Shown here piece by piece: positions 1 to 8,174 of a stretch of 61,820 nucleotides of DNA. Source of the stretch: Roseibium aquae (lineage in GTDB: Bacteria; Pseudomonadota; Alphaproteobacteria; Rhizobiales; Stappiaceae). A program made the position numbers and the translations under genes. The stretch spans positions 1 through 61,820 of the forward strand of contig NZ_VXDC01000015.1 of the NCBI RefSeq assembly GCF_008711285.1. The letters are read 5' to 3'. Position 1 is the first letter of the stretch. Each line of letters begins with the position of its first letter. The notes beneath the pieces were generated by a model. That model did not search any database and was not told the origin of the DNA. It saw only the letters and a list, made by a program, of their open reading frames with translations.

Positions 1-91
1 CTTCGGCTGAAATTGCGCTGGCGACTTCCGGCCGCAGCTTTGTGTGGATTTGTTCTGTCCTGGGTGACCTTGGACGACCGAGTTTTTCCAT
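1..91 (-). CDS. Partial small protein, ribbon-helix-helix-like N-terminus
   Basis: Only the first 30 codons are in the window; the gene runs off the left edge. It starts at the ATG on 91-89. The peptide begins MEKLGRPRSPRTEQ and continues with IHTKLRPEVASAIS, which resembles the beta-strand plus first helix of an Arc/CopG-type DNA-binding protein or antitoxin. A near-consensus -10 box (TACAAT on the minus strand) lies inside an inverted repeat just upstream (116-142), as expected for a self-repressing small regulator. The RHH assignment is inference from a short segment; the rest of the gene is needed to confirm it. Confidence 0.45.
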   Translation of the reverse strand, partial: MEKLGRPRSPRTEQIHTKLRPEVASAISAE

Positions 92-115
92 AGTTAAGCC
101 TCTGTATTTGCTTCA

Positions 116-142
116 TTTTATGGCTCTAATTGTACCATAAAA
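116..142 (-). promoter_or_regulatory. Inverted repeat overlapping a -10 box (putative operator)
   Basis: TTTTATGG at 116-123 and CCATAAAA at 135-142 form a perfect 8-bp inverted repeat around an 11-bp spacer. Read on the minus strand, the spacer begins TACAAT, one mismatch from a sigma-70 -10 box, some 25 bases upstream of the ATG at 91. The layout suggests autoregulation of the partial gene at 1-91. The surrounding 90-180 stretch is more AT-rich than the rest of the window. Confidence 0.5.
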
Positions 143-212
143 GCACGCAAAAACCTAAGCTTTTGGGCGGTGCAAGGGTGGATAAACTAGACACGTACTC
201 TCGCAAAGCTGA

Positions 213-550
213 CCAAACCTTCACCGGGCTGAGTTAACCCGGCTGGAGCGCGACGAACAGATTGCGCGGTGGGTGGAGTTGACTGAGGCTAAGGAGGTTT
301 TGTTTCAAGTTGAAACGAAACCCCAAGGCGGCAGGCCAGAAAGTGGCGTTAACGCAGCATCACGTGAATTGGGCATCGACAAGGATGCCGCATACCGCGC
401 AGTCAAGGTCGCCAGTATCAGCGACAGGGCCAAGGAAGCCGCACGGCAAGCGTTCAGGCGTTGGCCACTGCCAAAGAGGCCGGGATTGATCCACAGGCGG
501 CGCTCAAGCTGCTGGACTGGGGCGAGGCGGCGGAAGGGCCGACCGAATAG
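213..550 (+). pseudogene. Decayed ParB-like partition/nuclease protein fragment
   Basis: Translation from 213 gives PNLHRAELTRLERDEQ followed by IARWVELTEAKEV and ELGIDKDAAYRAVKVASI, the pattern of the central helix-turn-helix part of ParB-like proteins of plasmids and phages. An in-frame stop at 210-212 removes the N-terminal ParB/sulfiredoxin-like domain. Near 440-455 the family-like reading moves to another frame, giving ALATAKEAGIDPQAALKLLD and ending at TAG 548-550, so there is an internal frameshift or small deletion. A GTG at 273 opens a 144-codon ORF, but its second half is the wrong frame for the family. I infer a relic of an integrated element beside the tRNA-Ser gene; no intact partner genes are visible. 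Confidence 0.6.
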
Positions 551-769
551 GGGACGCCACCCCTGCCGGTTTTCCTCAGTTGTCCGGCAAATGGTAGCGG
601 TAACTCGTGAGTGCGCTTTGAAAAAACCGCGAGAGGGGACGGCAGGTTGGTCACTGCTGCTTGCGCGGTCCCCGCTTTTTTCCGCACACCTAAAAAGGGG
701 GAATTAGTGGGGGAAGGATTTTTTAAGAAGTCAATTTTGATATAAAAAACAATAACTTATGGAAAAGGT

Positions 770-859
770 TGGCGGTGGGGGTGGGATTCGAACCCACGGT
801 ACGCTCTCACGCACGGCGGTTTTCAAGACCGCTGCCTTAAACCACTCGGCCACCCCACC
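770..859 (-). tRNA. tRNA-Ser (anticodon UGA)
   Basis: On the minus strand the gene opens GGTGGGG and closes CCCCACC-G-CCA, giving a perfect 7-bp acceptor stem with an encoded CCA at 772-770. The anticodon stem-loop reads GCGGTCTTGAAAACCGC with anticodon TGA. A long variable arm (GTGCGTGAGAGCGTAC) follows, as in class II serine tRNAs, and the T-arm is GTGGGTTCGAATCCCAC. Total length is 90 nt with CCA. It sits beside the accessory patch at 1-550, so its 3' end is a plausible integration site. Confidence 0.95.
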
Positions 860-1593
860 TTGGATGCGCACACCAGCCGCGCCGAGAGCCCCCGTTTCGG
901 GTCTTTGGCGCCCGATGTCAAGGGCGAAGTCATGCGATGGCGGTTTTCTTGGGCGCAACGGCCCACCCCTGTGAGCGGGTCCGATATGGAGAAGCGAAAT
1001 CTCGGCTTTGACATGACCGGGCTGGATCAATCGCCCGTCAAGTCAAAGCGGCACGCTCCCGCTTAACCGGAAAAGTCCCTCTCCCTTTTTAAAGTGGGAG
1101 AGCATCTTTTCCTGATCCGATTGATCGCAAGGCGATTCAATCGTCTCAAGAAGGCTCCAGCTTGGAGCGGGCCGAGCCGGACCCGTCAAAAGAAAGGCAC
1201 GGGCAGCGGCGCTTCCAAACGGGAGACCGCGGCGCGCAGGCACAGTCCCTGCGCCCCGCCGGAGGCCCGGATCATCCAGAACCTCTCAAGTCGGACGGCC
1301 ACTGGCGGCATCTGCACCAGCGCGTTGGCCGTTTTGCTTGCAACGGCCAAAGATGCGCACCCACTCAAGAATCGCTCAGCTGAAGGCGTGAACCCGGTTC
1401 AGATTGAACGCCAAGTGATCTTGGTGCGCCGGCAGGTGCACCAGATTGCCGGGACGCCCCAGATCTCCCCAACAGGATATGCAGCCGGGGACGCACGGGC
1501 CGGACGGCCGGGCGGTTCCCCTTCTGTGACGATCCTGCATGCTCCCCCGGGACCGGAGCTGGCCCGTGCCCGCCGATCCGCATCATCAGCCGG
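860..1593. other. Gene-free stretch between tRNA-Ser and acyl-CoA dehydrogenase
   Basis: I see no convincing gene in these ~730 bases. The open frames on both strands (for example 1094-1606 forward and 1365-1586 reverse) show no recognisable domain, have arginine- and proline-rich translations typical of out-of-frame high-GC DNA, and lack good ribosome binding sites. The only structured part is the dispersed repeat at 1036-1142. Confidence 0.6.
1036..1142 (+). repeat. Dispersed intergenic repeat, copy A
   Basis: Bases 1036-1120 align with 4100-4183. The shared core includes gtcaaagcggcacgctcc and, further on, agagc[a/g]tcttttcctg. Between them copy A has a hairpin, CTCTCCC (1080-1086) with GGGAGAG (1097-1103); copy B preserves pairing here with a different sequence. 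Immediately after, copy A carries a second hairpin, GATTGATCGC-aag-GCGATTCAATC (1119-1142). The pattern is typical of short palindromic mosaic elements found between genes in Rhizobiales. Family assignment is inference. Confidence 0.6.
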
Positions 1594-2706
1594 TCACGCC
1601 GCCTGATGAGCGGCCATCACCCTTTCCAGATGAAAGTCCGTATCGCCCAATTGGTGGTCGATCATCACCAGCCGTTTGGCCAGATGGGAGGACGGATACT
1701 CCCAGGTCATGGCGATACCGCCCTGCATCTGGATGCTTTCCTCGGCGATCAGCCTGGCCGTGCGCCCGATCAGGTTCTTGGCCATGGACACCGTGCGAGA
1801 CTGGTCCGGCGTCCCCATGCGGCTCGCCGCCAGGATCGTGATCGAGCGCGCCTGTTCGATCTCGGTCGCGAGATCCACTGTCCGGTGCTGCAGCGCCTGG
1901 AAGGAGCCGATCGTCTGCCCGAACTGCTTGCGGGTCTTCAAATATTCCAAGAGAAGCGCAAAGGCCCGGTCCATGACGCCGAGCGCCTCGGCGCACAGGG
2001 CCAGCGCCCCAGCATCCAGGGCATCCTGAAGCGCCGCCGCGCCATCGGCCACCACGAGCCGGGCCGGGGCGTCGTCTAAAAAGACTTCAGTCGCGCCGCC
2101 GCCGTCGATCAGGCCATAACCGGACACCGCGCAATCCCGCGCGGCGACCTCGAACACGGCGAGCGTGTCCCCCAGGCGCGCGGCCACGAGAAACAGGTCG
2201 GCGACATGTCCGCCATAGACGACGCTCTTTCGGCCGGAGACCCGATAGCCGCCGTCGACCGCCTCTGCCTGTGCCGCAATGTCTTCCAGGCCGTAGGGCG
2301 CCTCGATCTCCCCGATGGCGACCCCGTAGCGTACAGCCCCCGAAAGCAGCGGCCCAATTCCGGCCCCCGTCCCGGTCCCGGTCCCTGCCCCGTTCGCTGT
2401 CTCATCCCCAGCCGCGAGCACCCTGGCCGCCATCAACGCCGGAAGAACGGGTTCCGGACACAAGGCCCGCCCCAGCGGCTCGAACACGGCCATGATGTCA
2501 AATCCGGTCCCGCCATAGCCGCCCTGCCCTTCGCCGGCCAAGGCATAGAGAACCCCCAGATCGGCCAACTGCGTCCATTTTTCAGGATCGTGAAACGGGG
2601 CATCATACGCGACCTTGGTCCGGTGCTCGATCCCGTAGGTGTCGCCAAGAAAGCGGTTCAGGCTGTCCGCGATCATGCGGCGGTCTTCGCTCATTTCAAA
2701 ATTCAT
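1594..2706 (-). CDS. Acyl-CoA dehydrogenase family protein (subunit-like)
   Basis: A 370-residue FAD-dependent acyl-CoA dehydrogenase homologue, expected to introduce an alpha-beta double bond into an acyl-CoA thioester in the cytoplasm. The family C-terminal core is clear: YLKTRKQFGQTIGSFQALQH at 255-274 and QMQGGIAMTWE at 326-336. The middle beta-barrel motifs are weaker than in the neighbouring paralogue, as in the smaller partner of two-gene dehydrogenases (PimD-like pairs). Residues 108-118 form a GTGTGTGAGIG tract encoded by a short tandem repeat. It lies 3 bases downstream of the other dehydrogenase, so the two are probably co-transcribed and may form a heteromer. The substrate cannot be read from sequence. 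Confidence 0.88.
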   Translation of the reverse strand: MNFEMSEDRRMIADSLNRFLGDTYGIEHRTKVAYDAPFHDPEKWTQLADLGVLYALAGEGQGGYGGTGFDIMAVFEPLGRALCPEPVLPALMAARVLAAGDETANGAGTGTGTGAGIGPLLSGAVRYGVAIGEIEAPYGLEDIAAQAEAVDGGYRVSGRKSVVYGGHVADLFLVAARLGDTLAVFEVAARDCAVSGYGLIDGGGATEVFLDDAPARLVVADGAAALQDALDAGALALCAEALGVMDRAFALLLEYLKTRKQFGQTIGSFQALQHRTVDLATEIEQARSITILAASRMGTPDQSRTVSMAKNLIGRTARLIAEESIQMQGGIAMTWEYPSSHLAKRLVMIDHQLGDTDFHLERVMAAHQAA

Positions 2707-2709
2707 CGC

Positions 2710-3897
2710 TTACAGCCCCAGCATCGCCTTGCTCAGAATGTTCTTCTGGATCTCGTTGGATCCGCCATAGATGGAGATCTTCCGGTTGTTGAAATAGGTG
2801 GCCGCATGGCACCGGTCTTCGGCCGGCACAGGCGCCGCGTTGCCGTCGAGATCCTCGGAAGGAAACGGGGCTGCGGCCGGGCCGAGCGCGCGGCGCGACA
2901 GATCGTTCAGGGCCTGGCGGATCACCGTGCCCTTGATCTTGAGAATGGAACTTTCCAGCCCCGGCGCGCCGTTTTTCTGGGCATTGCTCAACATGCGCAG
3001 GTTCGTGATCTTCATCGCTTCCAGATCGATCTCGATCTCGGACAGCCGCGCGGCGAACAACGGATTGTCGATCAGCCTCTTCCCGGACCGGCGCTGACGC
3101 TTCGCCAAGGTCTTGAGCTGGTCGAGGGCCTTCACCGAATAGCCCACACCGGCGATGCTCGTGCGCTCATGGCTAAGCAGGAACTTGGCGATCGTCCAGC
3201 CCTGGTTTTCCTCCCCGACAAGGTTTTCAGCCGGCACACGGACATCGGTGAAGAAGACCTCGTTCACTTCATGGCCCCCTTCAATCAGACGGATCGGCCG
3301 GACCTCTACCCCCGGCGTGTCCATGTCCACCAGAATGAAGGATATCCCCTGCTGCGGCTTGCCGTCCGTGGAGGTGCGCACGAGGCAGAAGATCTTGTTC
3401 GCGTGCTGGCCGAGCGTCGTCCAGGTCTTCTGGCCGTTGATGACATAATGCGCGCCGTCCCGGACCGCCCGGGTCTTCAGGCTGGCAAGATCCGAACCCG
3501 CGCCCGGCTCCGAGTAGCCCTGGCACCACCAGTCGGCGCCGCTCAGAATGCGCGGCAGGATTTCCGCCTTCTGGCGATCGTTGCCGAATGCCATGATGAC
3601 CGGACCGAGCATGTAGATCCCGAACGGAACCACCTGCGGCGCATTGGCCATGCACGATTCTTCCTCATAGATATGCCGTTGCACCGGCGTCCATGCGGCC
3701 CCGCCATATTCTTTCGGCCAGGTGTTGGCCAGCCAGCCGCGCGCGTTCAGGATCGCGTGCCAATGCTCCATGTCGGCCTTGGTCAACTCCCGGCCCTGCC
3801 GCACCTTGTCCACGATCTCGGCCGGCAGCTTTTCTGTAAAAAACGCCCGCACATCATCGCGAAACGCCCGTTCCTCCGGCGAAAAACTTAACTCCAT
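2710..3897 (-). CDS. Acyl-CoA dehydrogenase
   Basis: A 395-residue FAD acyl-CoA dehydrogenase. The start at 3897 (MELSFSPEERAFRDDVRAFF) is preferred over an upstream ATG at 3936 because GGAGG sits about 6 bases before it and the family N-terminus begins here. Motifs: GYSEPGAGSDLASL at 127-140 (substrate/FAD signature), NGQKTWTTLG at 154-163, and the C-terminal YGGSNEIQKNILSKAMLGL that closes the FAD site. It is the first gene of a two-gene unit with the smaller homologue at 1594-2706. No CoA ligase, hydratase or thiolase lies nearby, so the pathway (branched-chain, dicarboxylic or other acyl-CoA) is undetermined. Confidence 0.92.
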   Translation of the reverse strand: MELSFSPEERAFRDDVRAFFTEKLPAEIVDKVRQGRELTKADMEHWHAILNARGWLANTWPKEYGGAAWTPVQRHIYEEESCMANAPQVVPFGIYMLGPVIMAFGNDRQKAEILPRILSGADWWCQGYSEPGAGSDLASLKTRAVRDGAHYVINGQKTWTTLGQHANKIFCLVRTSTDGKPQQGISFILVDMDTPGVEVRPIRLIEGGHEVNEVFFTDVRVPAENLVGEENQGWTIAKFLLSHERTSIAGVGYSVKALDQLKTLAKRQRRSGKRLIDNPLFAARLSEIEIDLEAMKITNLRMLSNAQKNGAPGLESSILKIKGTVIRQALNDLSRRALGPAAAPFPSEDLDGNAAPVPAEDRCHAATYFNNRKISIYGGSNEIQKNILSKAMLGL

Positions 3898-4249
3898 GCA
3901 ATCCTCCAGCCACGGGGACATCGCGCCCCGCCTCAACGCTTTACCGCGCCGCCGTTCCTACCCCGGCACCATCAGGAGATGACGTATTGGTAAGCGTCGT
4001 CAAGCCCACTTTTGGCGGCAACAGGCCGGAGCAGCCACCGTCAAGCAAGCGCAGCCCGGATCACGGGCCTGCGGGCGCGCTGCCTGAAAAGCAATTCCGC
4101 GTCAGGTCAAAGCGGCACGCTCCAATCTGAACGGGAAAATTGTTCTCTATTCTATAGTGTTAGAGCGTCTTTTCCTGGCAGGATTAAACCAGGAGCGGCT
4201 CAAACGCGTCAGCAGATACTCTCGTGAACCGGACACCGGCGCAATCGCG
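3898..4249. other. Gene-free stretch between mfd and the acyl-CoA dehydrogenase pair
   Basis: These 352 bases hold the promoter region of the dehydrogenase pair at the left end, the dispersed repeat copy B at 4100-4183, and no supported gene. The forward ORFs running from here into mfd are out-of-frame shadows of that gene. Confidence 0.6.
4100..4183 (+). repeat. Dispersed intergenic repeat, copy B
   Basis: Second copy of the element at 1036-1120. It keeps gtcaaagcggcacgctcc and agagcgtcttttcctg. The internal hairpin is CTCTA (4144-4148) with TAGAG (4160-4164), where copy A has CTCTCCC with GGGAGAG, so both arms have changed together. It lies in the gap downstream of mfd. The second hairpin of copy A (GATTGATCGC...) is not present here in the same form. 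Confidence 0.6.
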
Positions 4250-7200
4250 TCAAGCAGCAGCCAGACGCGAAAGCTTGGTCAGAACCGTGGCCGCGCCTTT
4301 CAGGCGCGTATCGGTGTTTTCCCACTCGCGGGACAGCACGATCTTCTGGTCCGGCCGGATTTTCGCGAGCACGCCCTGTTCGGAGATATAACTGACCAGA
4401 GCGGCGGGATTGGCGAATTCGTTGTTGCGGAAGGTGATGACGATCCCCTTCGGCCCGGCGTCCACCTTCTCGATATTCGCCTTCCGGCACAGCCCCTTGA
4501 TGAAGACGATTTTCAGAAGATGTTGCACCTCGTCCGGCAACGGCCCGAACCGGTCGATCATCTCGGCGCCGAATGCGTCGATTTCCTCGGCCTCCGTGAG
4601 ATCGCCAAGCCGGCGGTACAAGTTAAGACGCAACTGCAAATCTGGGACATAACCTTCTGGGATCAGTACAGGTGTCCCGATATTGATTTGCGGCGACCAT
4701 TGCTCTTCGCCGAAATCCGCGCCGCCATCCTTGAGCTGGGCGACGGCCTCTTCCAACATCTGCTGGTAAAGCTCGAACCCCACTTCCCGGACATGGCCCG
4801 ACTGTTCCTCGCCAACCAGGTTGCCCGCGCCCCGGATATCGAGATCGTGGCTGGCAAGTTGAAACCCGGAGCCGAGCGTTTCGAGCGATTGCAGCACCTT
4901 CAGGCGCCGCTCCGCCGCCGGGGTCATGGTCTTGTTCGCCGGTACCGTGAAAAGCGCATAGGCCCGTGTCTTGGACCGTCCGACCCGTCCGCGCAGCTGA
5001 TAGAGTTGGGCCAGGCCGAACATGTCCGACCGATGGACGATCAAGGTGTTGGCGGTCGGGATATCGAGGCCCGATTCCACGATCGTGGTGGACAGGAGAA
5101 CGTTGTACTTGCCTTCGTAGAAGGCATTCATCACGTCCTCCAACTCGCCCGGCGGCATCTGACCGTGGGCCACCGCCACCTTCAGCTCCGGCACCTGCTC
5201 CTCCAGAAACGACTTCTGGTCGGCCAGGTCCGCTAGCCGGGGGCAGACGTAGAAACTCTGGCCTCCGCGGTAATGTTCGCGCAGCAGGGCTTCGCGGACC
5301 ACCAGCGGGTCGAACGGCGAGACAAACGTGCGCACCGCGAGCCGGTCGACAGGGGGCGTGGCGATCAGCGACAGCTCCCGGACCCCGGTGAGCGCCAGCT
5401 GAAGCGTGCGCGGGATTGGCGTCGCCGACAGGGTCAGGACGTGAACGTCGGACTTCAGCTCCTTGAGCCGCTCCTTGTGCTTGACACCGAAATGCTGTTC
5501 CTCGTCGATGATCAGCAGCCCGAGATCGCGGAACCGGATGGCCTTTCCAAGCAGCGCATGCGTGCCGATGACGATATCGACCGAGCCATCCGCAAGCCCC
5601 TTCTTCGTCTGGGTCATTTGCTTCGCAGGCACCAATCGCGAGGCGTGGGCCACGTTGACCGGCAATCCATGGAACCGTTCGGCGAAGGTTTTGTAGTGCT
5701 GGCGCGCAAGCAAGGTGGTCGGCACGACAACCGCCACCTGCCGCCCCGTCATGGCCGCAACGAAGGCGGCGCGCAGCGCAACTTCCGTCTTGCCGAACCC
5801 GACGTCGCCGCAGACCAGCCGGTCCATCGGCCGCCCGGCCGCCAGATCCGCGAAAACCGCGTCGATAGCGTTGAGTTGGTCCTCGGTTTCCTCGTAGGGA
5901 AACCGGCTCGCGAATTCGTCATAGACCCCCTCTGGGGCCTCGACCACCGGCGCGCTTTTCAAGGCCCGCGCGGCGGCCGTCTTGATGAGACCCTCGGCGA
6001 TTTCCAGAATGCGCTTCTTGAGCTTGGCCTTGCGGGCCTGCCAGGCTCCGCCCCCCAGCTTGTCAAGCTGGACCTCGGTGTCCTCGGAGCCATAGCGCGA
6101 CAGAAGCTCGATGTTCTCGACCGGCAGATAGAGGCGGTCGCCGCCGGCATATTGCAGTTCCAGGCAATCGTGCGGCGCGCCGACCGCTTCGATCGTCTTG
6201 AGCCCGACAAACCGGCCGATCCCGTGATCGGCATGCACGACAAGGTCGCCCTCGGACAAGCCCGTCGCCTCGGTGATCACCTCCGAGCCCCGCGCCTTGC
6301 GCCGGCTCTTGCGCACAAGCCGGTCACCAAGGATGTCCTGTTCGCCGATAAAGGCGATCTCCTTGAGTTCAAAGCCGTGCTCAATGCCCAGAACCGCGAG
6401 GGCGGTGGTCTTGGCCGGCAATGCCAGGGCGGCCTCCAGGGTGTCGACCTCGGCCTTGTTCTCAAGCCCGTGGTCGGCCAGGATTTGCCCCAGACGATCC
6501 CGTGACCCTTCGGACCAGCAGGCGATCACCGCCCGCTTTCCGGCGCCCTGCAGCGCGCGGACATGCTGGGCCAGCGCGTCGAAAATGTTGACATCTCCGG
6601 CCGCGCGCTCGGCAGCAAAACTGCGGCCCTGGCGCCCATCGAGATCGATGACGATCTTGCCCTGCCCCGGGGGCGGCGTGAAGGGATCAAGGCTCGCGGT
6701 GCCCATGTCCGCCAACCGGCCGGTCCATTCCTCACTGGACATGTAAAGCAGCCGCGGTTCGACCGGCATGTAGGGCACGGCTCCCGCGCCCTTGCCATCG
6801 TGCCGGGCCTCCTCCCGGGCCGCGTAGTGCTCCTTGATCTGGTCCAGACGCTCGCGTACGGCATCCGCGGCCAGCGCATCGAGCACGACCGGCGTATCCC
6901 CGATATAGTCGAACATGGTTTCCAGCCGCTCGTGAAACAGGGGAAGCCAGTGCTCCATACCCGCATAGCGGCGCCCGTCACTGATCGACTGGTAGAGCAC
7001 ATCGTCGCGGCTGGCCGCGCCGAAGCTGGCCAGATAGGACCGCCGGAACCTGGAAACGGCCTCTTCCGACAGGACCACTTCGCTCATAGGCACAAGATCA
7101 AGCCGTTTCATCTGCTTGACGGTACGCTGCGTCGCGGGATCGAAAGACCGGATCGATTCCAGCGTGTCCCCGAAAAAATCGAGGCGCACCGGCTCGGACG

Positions 7201-7735
7201 AGCCGGGGGCAAAAAGATCCACAATCCCGCCACGCACCGCGTATTCGCCGGTCTCACGCACGGTTGGCGTTCTGGAAAAGCCGTTGCGTTCCAGCCAACT
7301 GGAAATGTTGGCCATATCGATCCGGTTGCCGGGCGCCATGGCCAGCGCCTGCCCGGCCATCCAGCCGCGTTCGGGAAGACGCTGCAAAGCCGCGTTCACC
7401 GTCGTCATTAGAACCGTGGGCGCGGCCGATTGAAGACCACGGGCGAGCTCGCCGAGGGCCAGAAGACGCCGGGCGCTGATCGAGGTATTCGGGGACACGC
7501 GGTCGTAGGGCAGACAATCCCAGGCGGGCAACTGAAGGACGTTCGCGTCCGGCCGGAAGAAGCCGAGGGCCTCGGTCACCATCTGCATGCGGGTCGCATC
7601 GCGGGCAATGAACACAAGCGCAAGACCCGCGCCAGCGCGCTCCTCCAGCAGGCGGGCCAGCGCATAGCATTCGGCACCATCGGGCACGCTGGCCAGCGTG
7701 ACGTTGGCCTGATCCTTCAATAACGGGTCGAACAC
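4250..7735 (-). CDS. mfd: Transcription-repair coupling factor
   Basis: A 1161-residue ATP-driven DNA translocase that removes stalled RNA polymerase from lesions and recruits UvrA. Order of domains: UvrB-like module (about 1-330), RNA-polymerase-interacting CarD-like domain (about 494-550, LVVHADHGIGRFVGLKTIE), then a RecG-type motor with Walker A GDVGFGKT at 643-650, DEEQ at 744-747 and SATPIPRT at 770-777. The motor is closed by TTIVESGLDIPTANT and QLRGRVGRS, followed by the C-terminal TRCF domain (PEGYVPDLQLRLNLYRRL). Length is normal for the family. sdhE lies 15 bases upstream on the same strand, an arrangement common in Rhizobiales. Confidence 0.98.
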   Translation of the reverse strand: MFDPLLKDQANVTLASVPDGAECYALARLLEERAGAGLALVFIARDATRMQMVTEALGFFRPDANVLQLPAWDCLPYDRVSPNTSISARRLLALGELARGLQSAAPTVLMTTVNAALQRLPERGWMAGQALAMAPGNRIDMANISSWLERNGFSRTPTVRETGEYAVRGGIVDLFAPGSSEPVRLDFFGDTLESIRSFDPATQRTVKQMKRLDLVPMSEVVLSEEAVSRFRRSYLASFGAASRDDVLYQSISDGRRYAGMEHWLPLFHERLETMFDYIGDTPVVLDALAADAVRERLDQIKEHYAAREEARHDGKGAGAVPYMPVEPRLLYMSSEEWTGRLADMGTASLDPFTPPPGQGKIVIDLDGRQGRSFAAERAAGDVNIFDALAQHVRALQGAGKRAVIACWSEGSRDRLGQILADHGLENKAEVDTLEAALALPAKTTALAVLGIEHGFELKEIAFIGEQDILGDRLVRKSRRKARGSEVITEATGLSEGDLVVHADHGIGRFVGLKTIEAVGAPHDCLELQYAGGDRLYLPVENIELLSRYGSEDTEVQLDKLGGGAWQARKAKLKKRILEIAEGLIKTAAARALKSAPVVEAPEGVYDEFASRFPYEETEDQLNAIDAVFADLAAGRPMDRLVCGDVGFGKTEVALRAAFVAAMTGRQVAVVVPTTLLARQHYKTFAERFHGLPVNVAHASRLVPAKQMTQTKKGLADGSVDIVIGTHALLGKAIRFRDLGLLIIDEEQHFGVKHKERLKELKSDVHVLTLSATPIPRTLQLALTGVRELSLIATPPVDRLAVRTFVSPFDPLVVREALLREHYRGGQSFYVCPRLADLADQKSFLEEQVPELKVAVAHGQMPPGELEDVMNAFYEGKYNVLLSTTIVESGLDIPTANTLIVHRSDMFGLAQLYQLRGRVGRSKTRAYALFTVPANKTMTPAAERRLKVLQSLETLGSGFQLASHDLDIRGAGNLVGEEQSGHVREVGFELYQQMLEEAVAQLKDGGADFGEEQWSPQINIGTPVLIPEGYVPDLQLRLNLYRRLGDLTEAEEIDAFGAEMIDRFGPLPDEVQHLLKIVFIKGLCRKANIEKVDAGPKGIVITFRNNEFANPAALVSYISEQGVLAKIRPDQKIVLSREWENTDTRLKGAATVLTKLSRLAAA

Positions 7736-7750
7736 CTGCTTTATCCTGTC

Positions 7751-8086
7751 TTACTTGTTCTTGGCGTTCATGGCCGGAATATTGGCTTCATGGTAGGCAA
7801 TGATCCGGCGGTAAAGCGGACCGTCCCATTCCGCCGGCAGCGGCCGGCGCCCGGTCATCCAGGCGTACAGATCCTGATCGTGGGCCGTGAGCAGATGCTC
7901 GAGCTCGGCCAGTTCGTCCTCGCTCAAGGCCGCGATATGCGCCTTGGCAAAACCGCCAAGCAGAAGATCCATTTCCTTCATGCCCCGGTGCCAGCAGCGG
8001 AACAGAATCTTCTTGCGGCGGACTTCGTCGGTCGTGGGCTCGGCGATTGAAGAACCACTTTCCATAGATGTCATTGTGTTTCCCAA
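7751..8086 (-). CDS. sdhE: FAD assembly factor SdhE (succinate dehydrogenase flavinylation)
   Basis: A 111-residue protein of the SdhE/DUF339 family, which helps attach FAD covalently to the SdhA flavoprotein. The signature RGxxE appears as RGMKEMD at 34-40, and the C-terminal acidic helical part LYAWMTGRRPLP is typical. The first ~20 residues are a low-complexity extension. It is divergent from recG, with 88 bases between the starts, and precedes mfd on the same strand. Confidence 0.93.
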   Translation of the reverse strand: MGNTMTSMESGSSIAEPTTDEVRRKKILFRCWHRGMKEMDLLLGGFAKAHIAALSEDELAELEHLLTAHDQDLYAWMTGRRPLPAEWDGPLYRRIIAYHEANIPAMNAKNK

Positions 8087-8174
8087 GTCTCAGGTGTCTG
8101 ATCCGGCGTGCGGGCGGTATATAGCGCGTCCCCCTCACTCTGTCAGTGCCCCGATTTGCAGAGGGGGCTGAACC

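Noticed and set aside
1094..1606. 170-codon forward ORF after tRNA-Ser
   Set aside because: No family, no ribosome binding site, overlaps the dispersed repeat; judged non-coding.
2206..3891. 561-codon forward ORF
   Set aside because: Antisense to the two acyl-CoA dehydrogenase genes; Arg/His/Pro-rich translation typical of the opposite frame of high-GC coding DNA.
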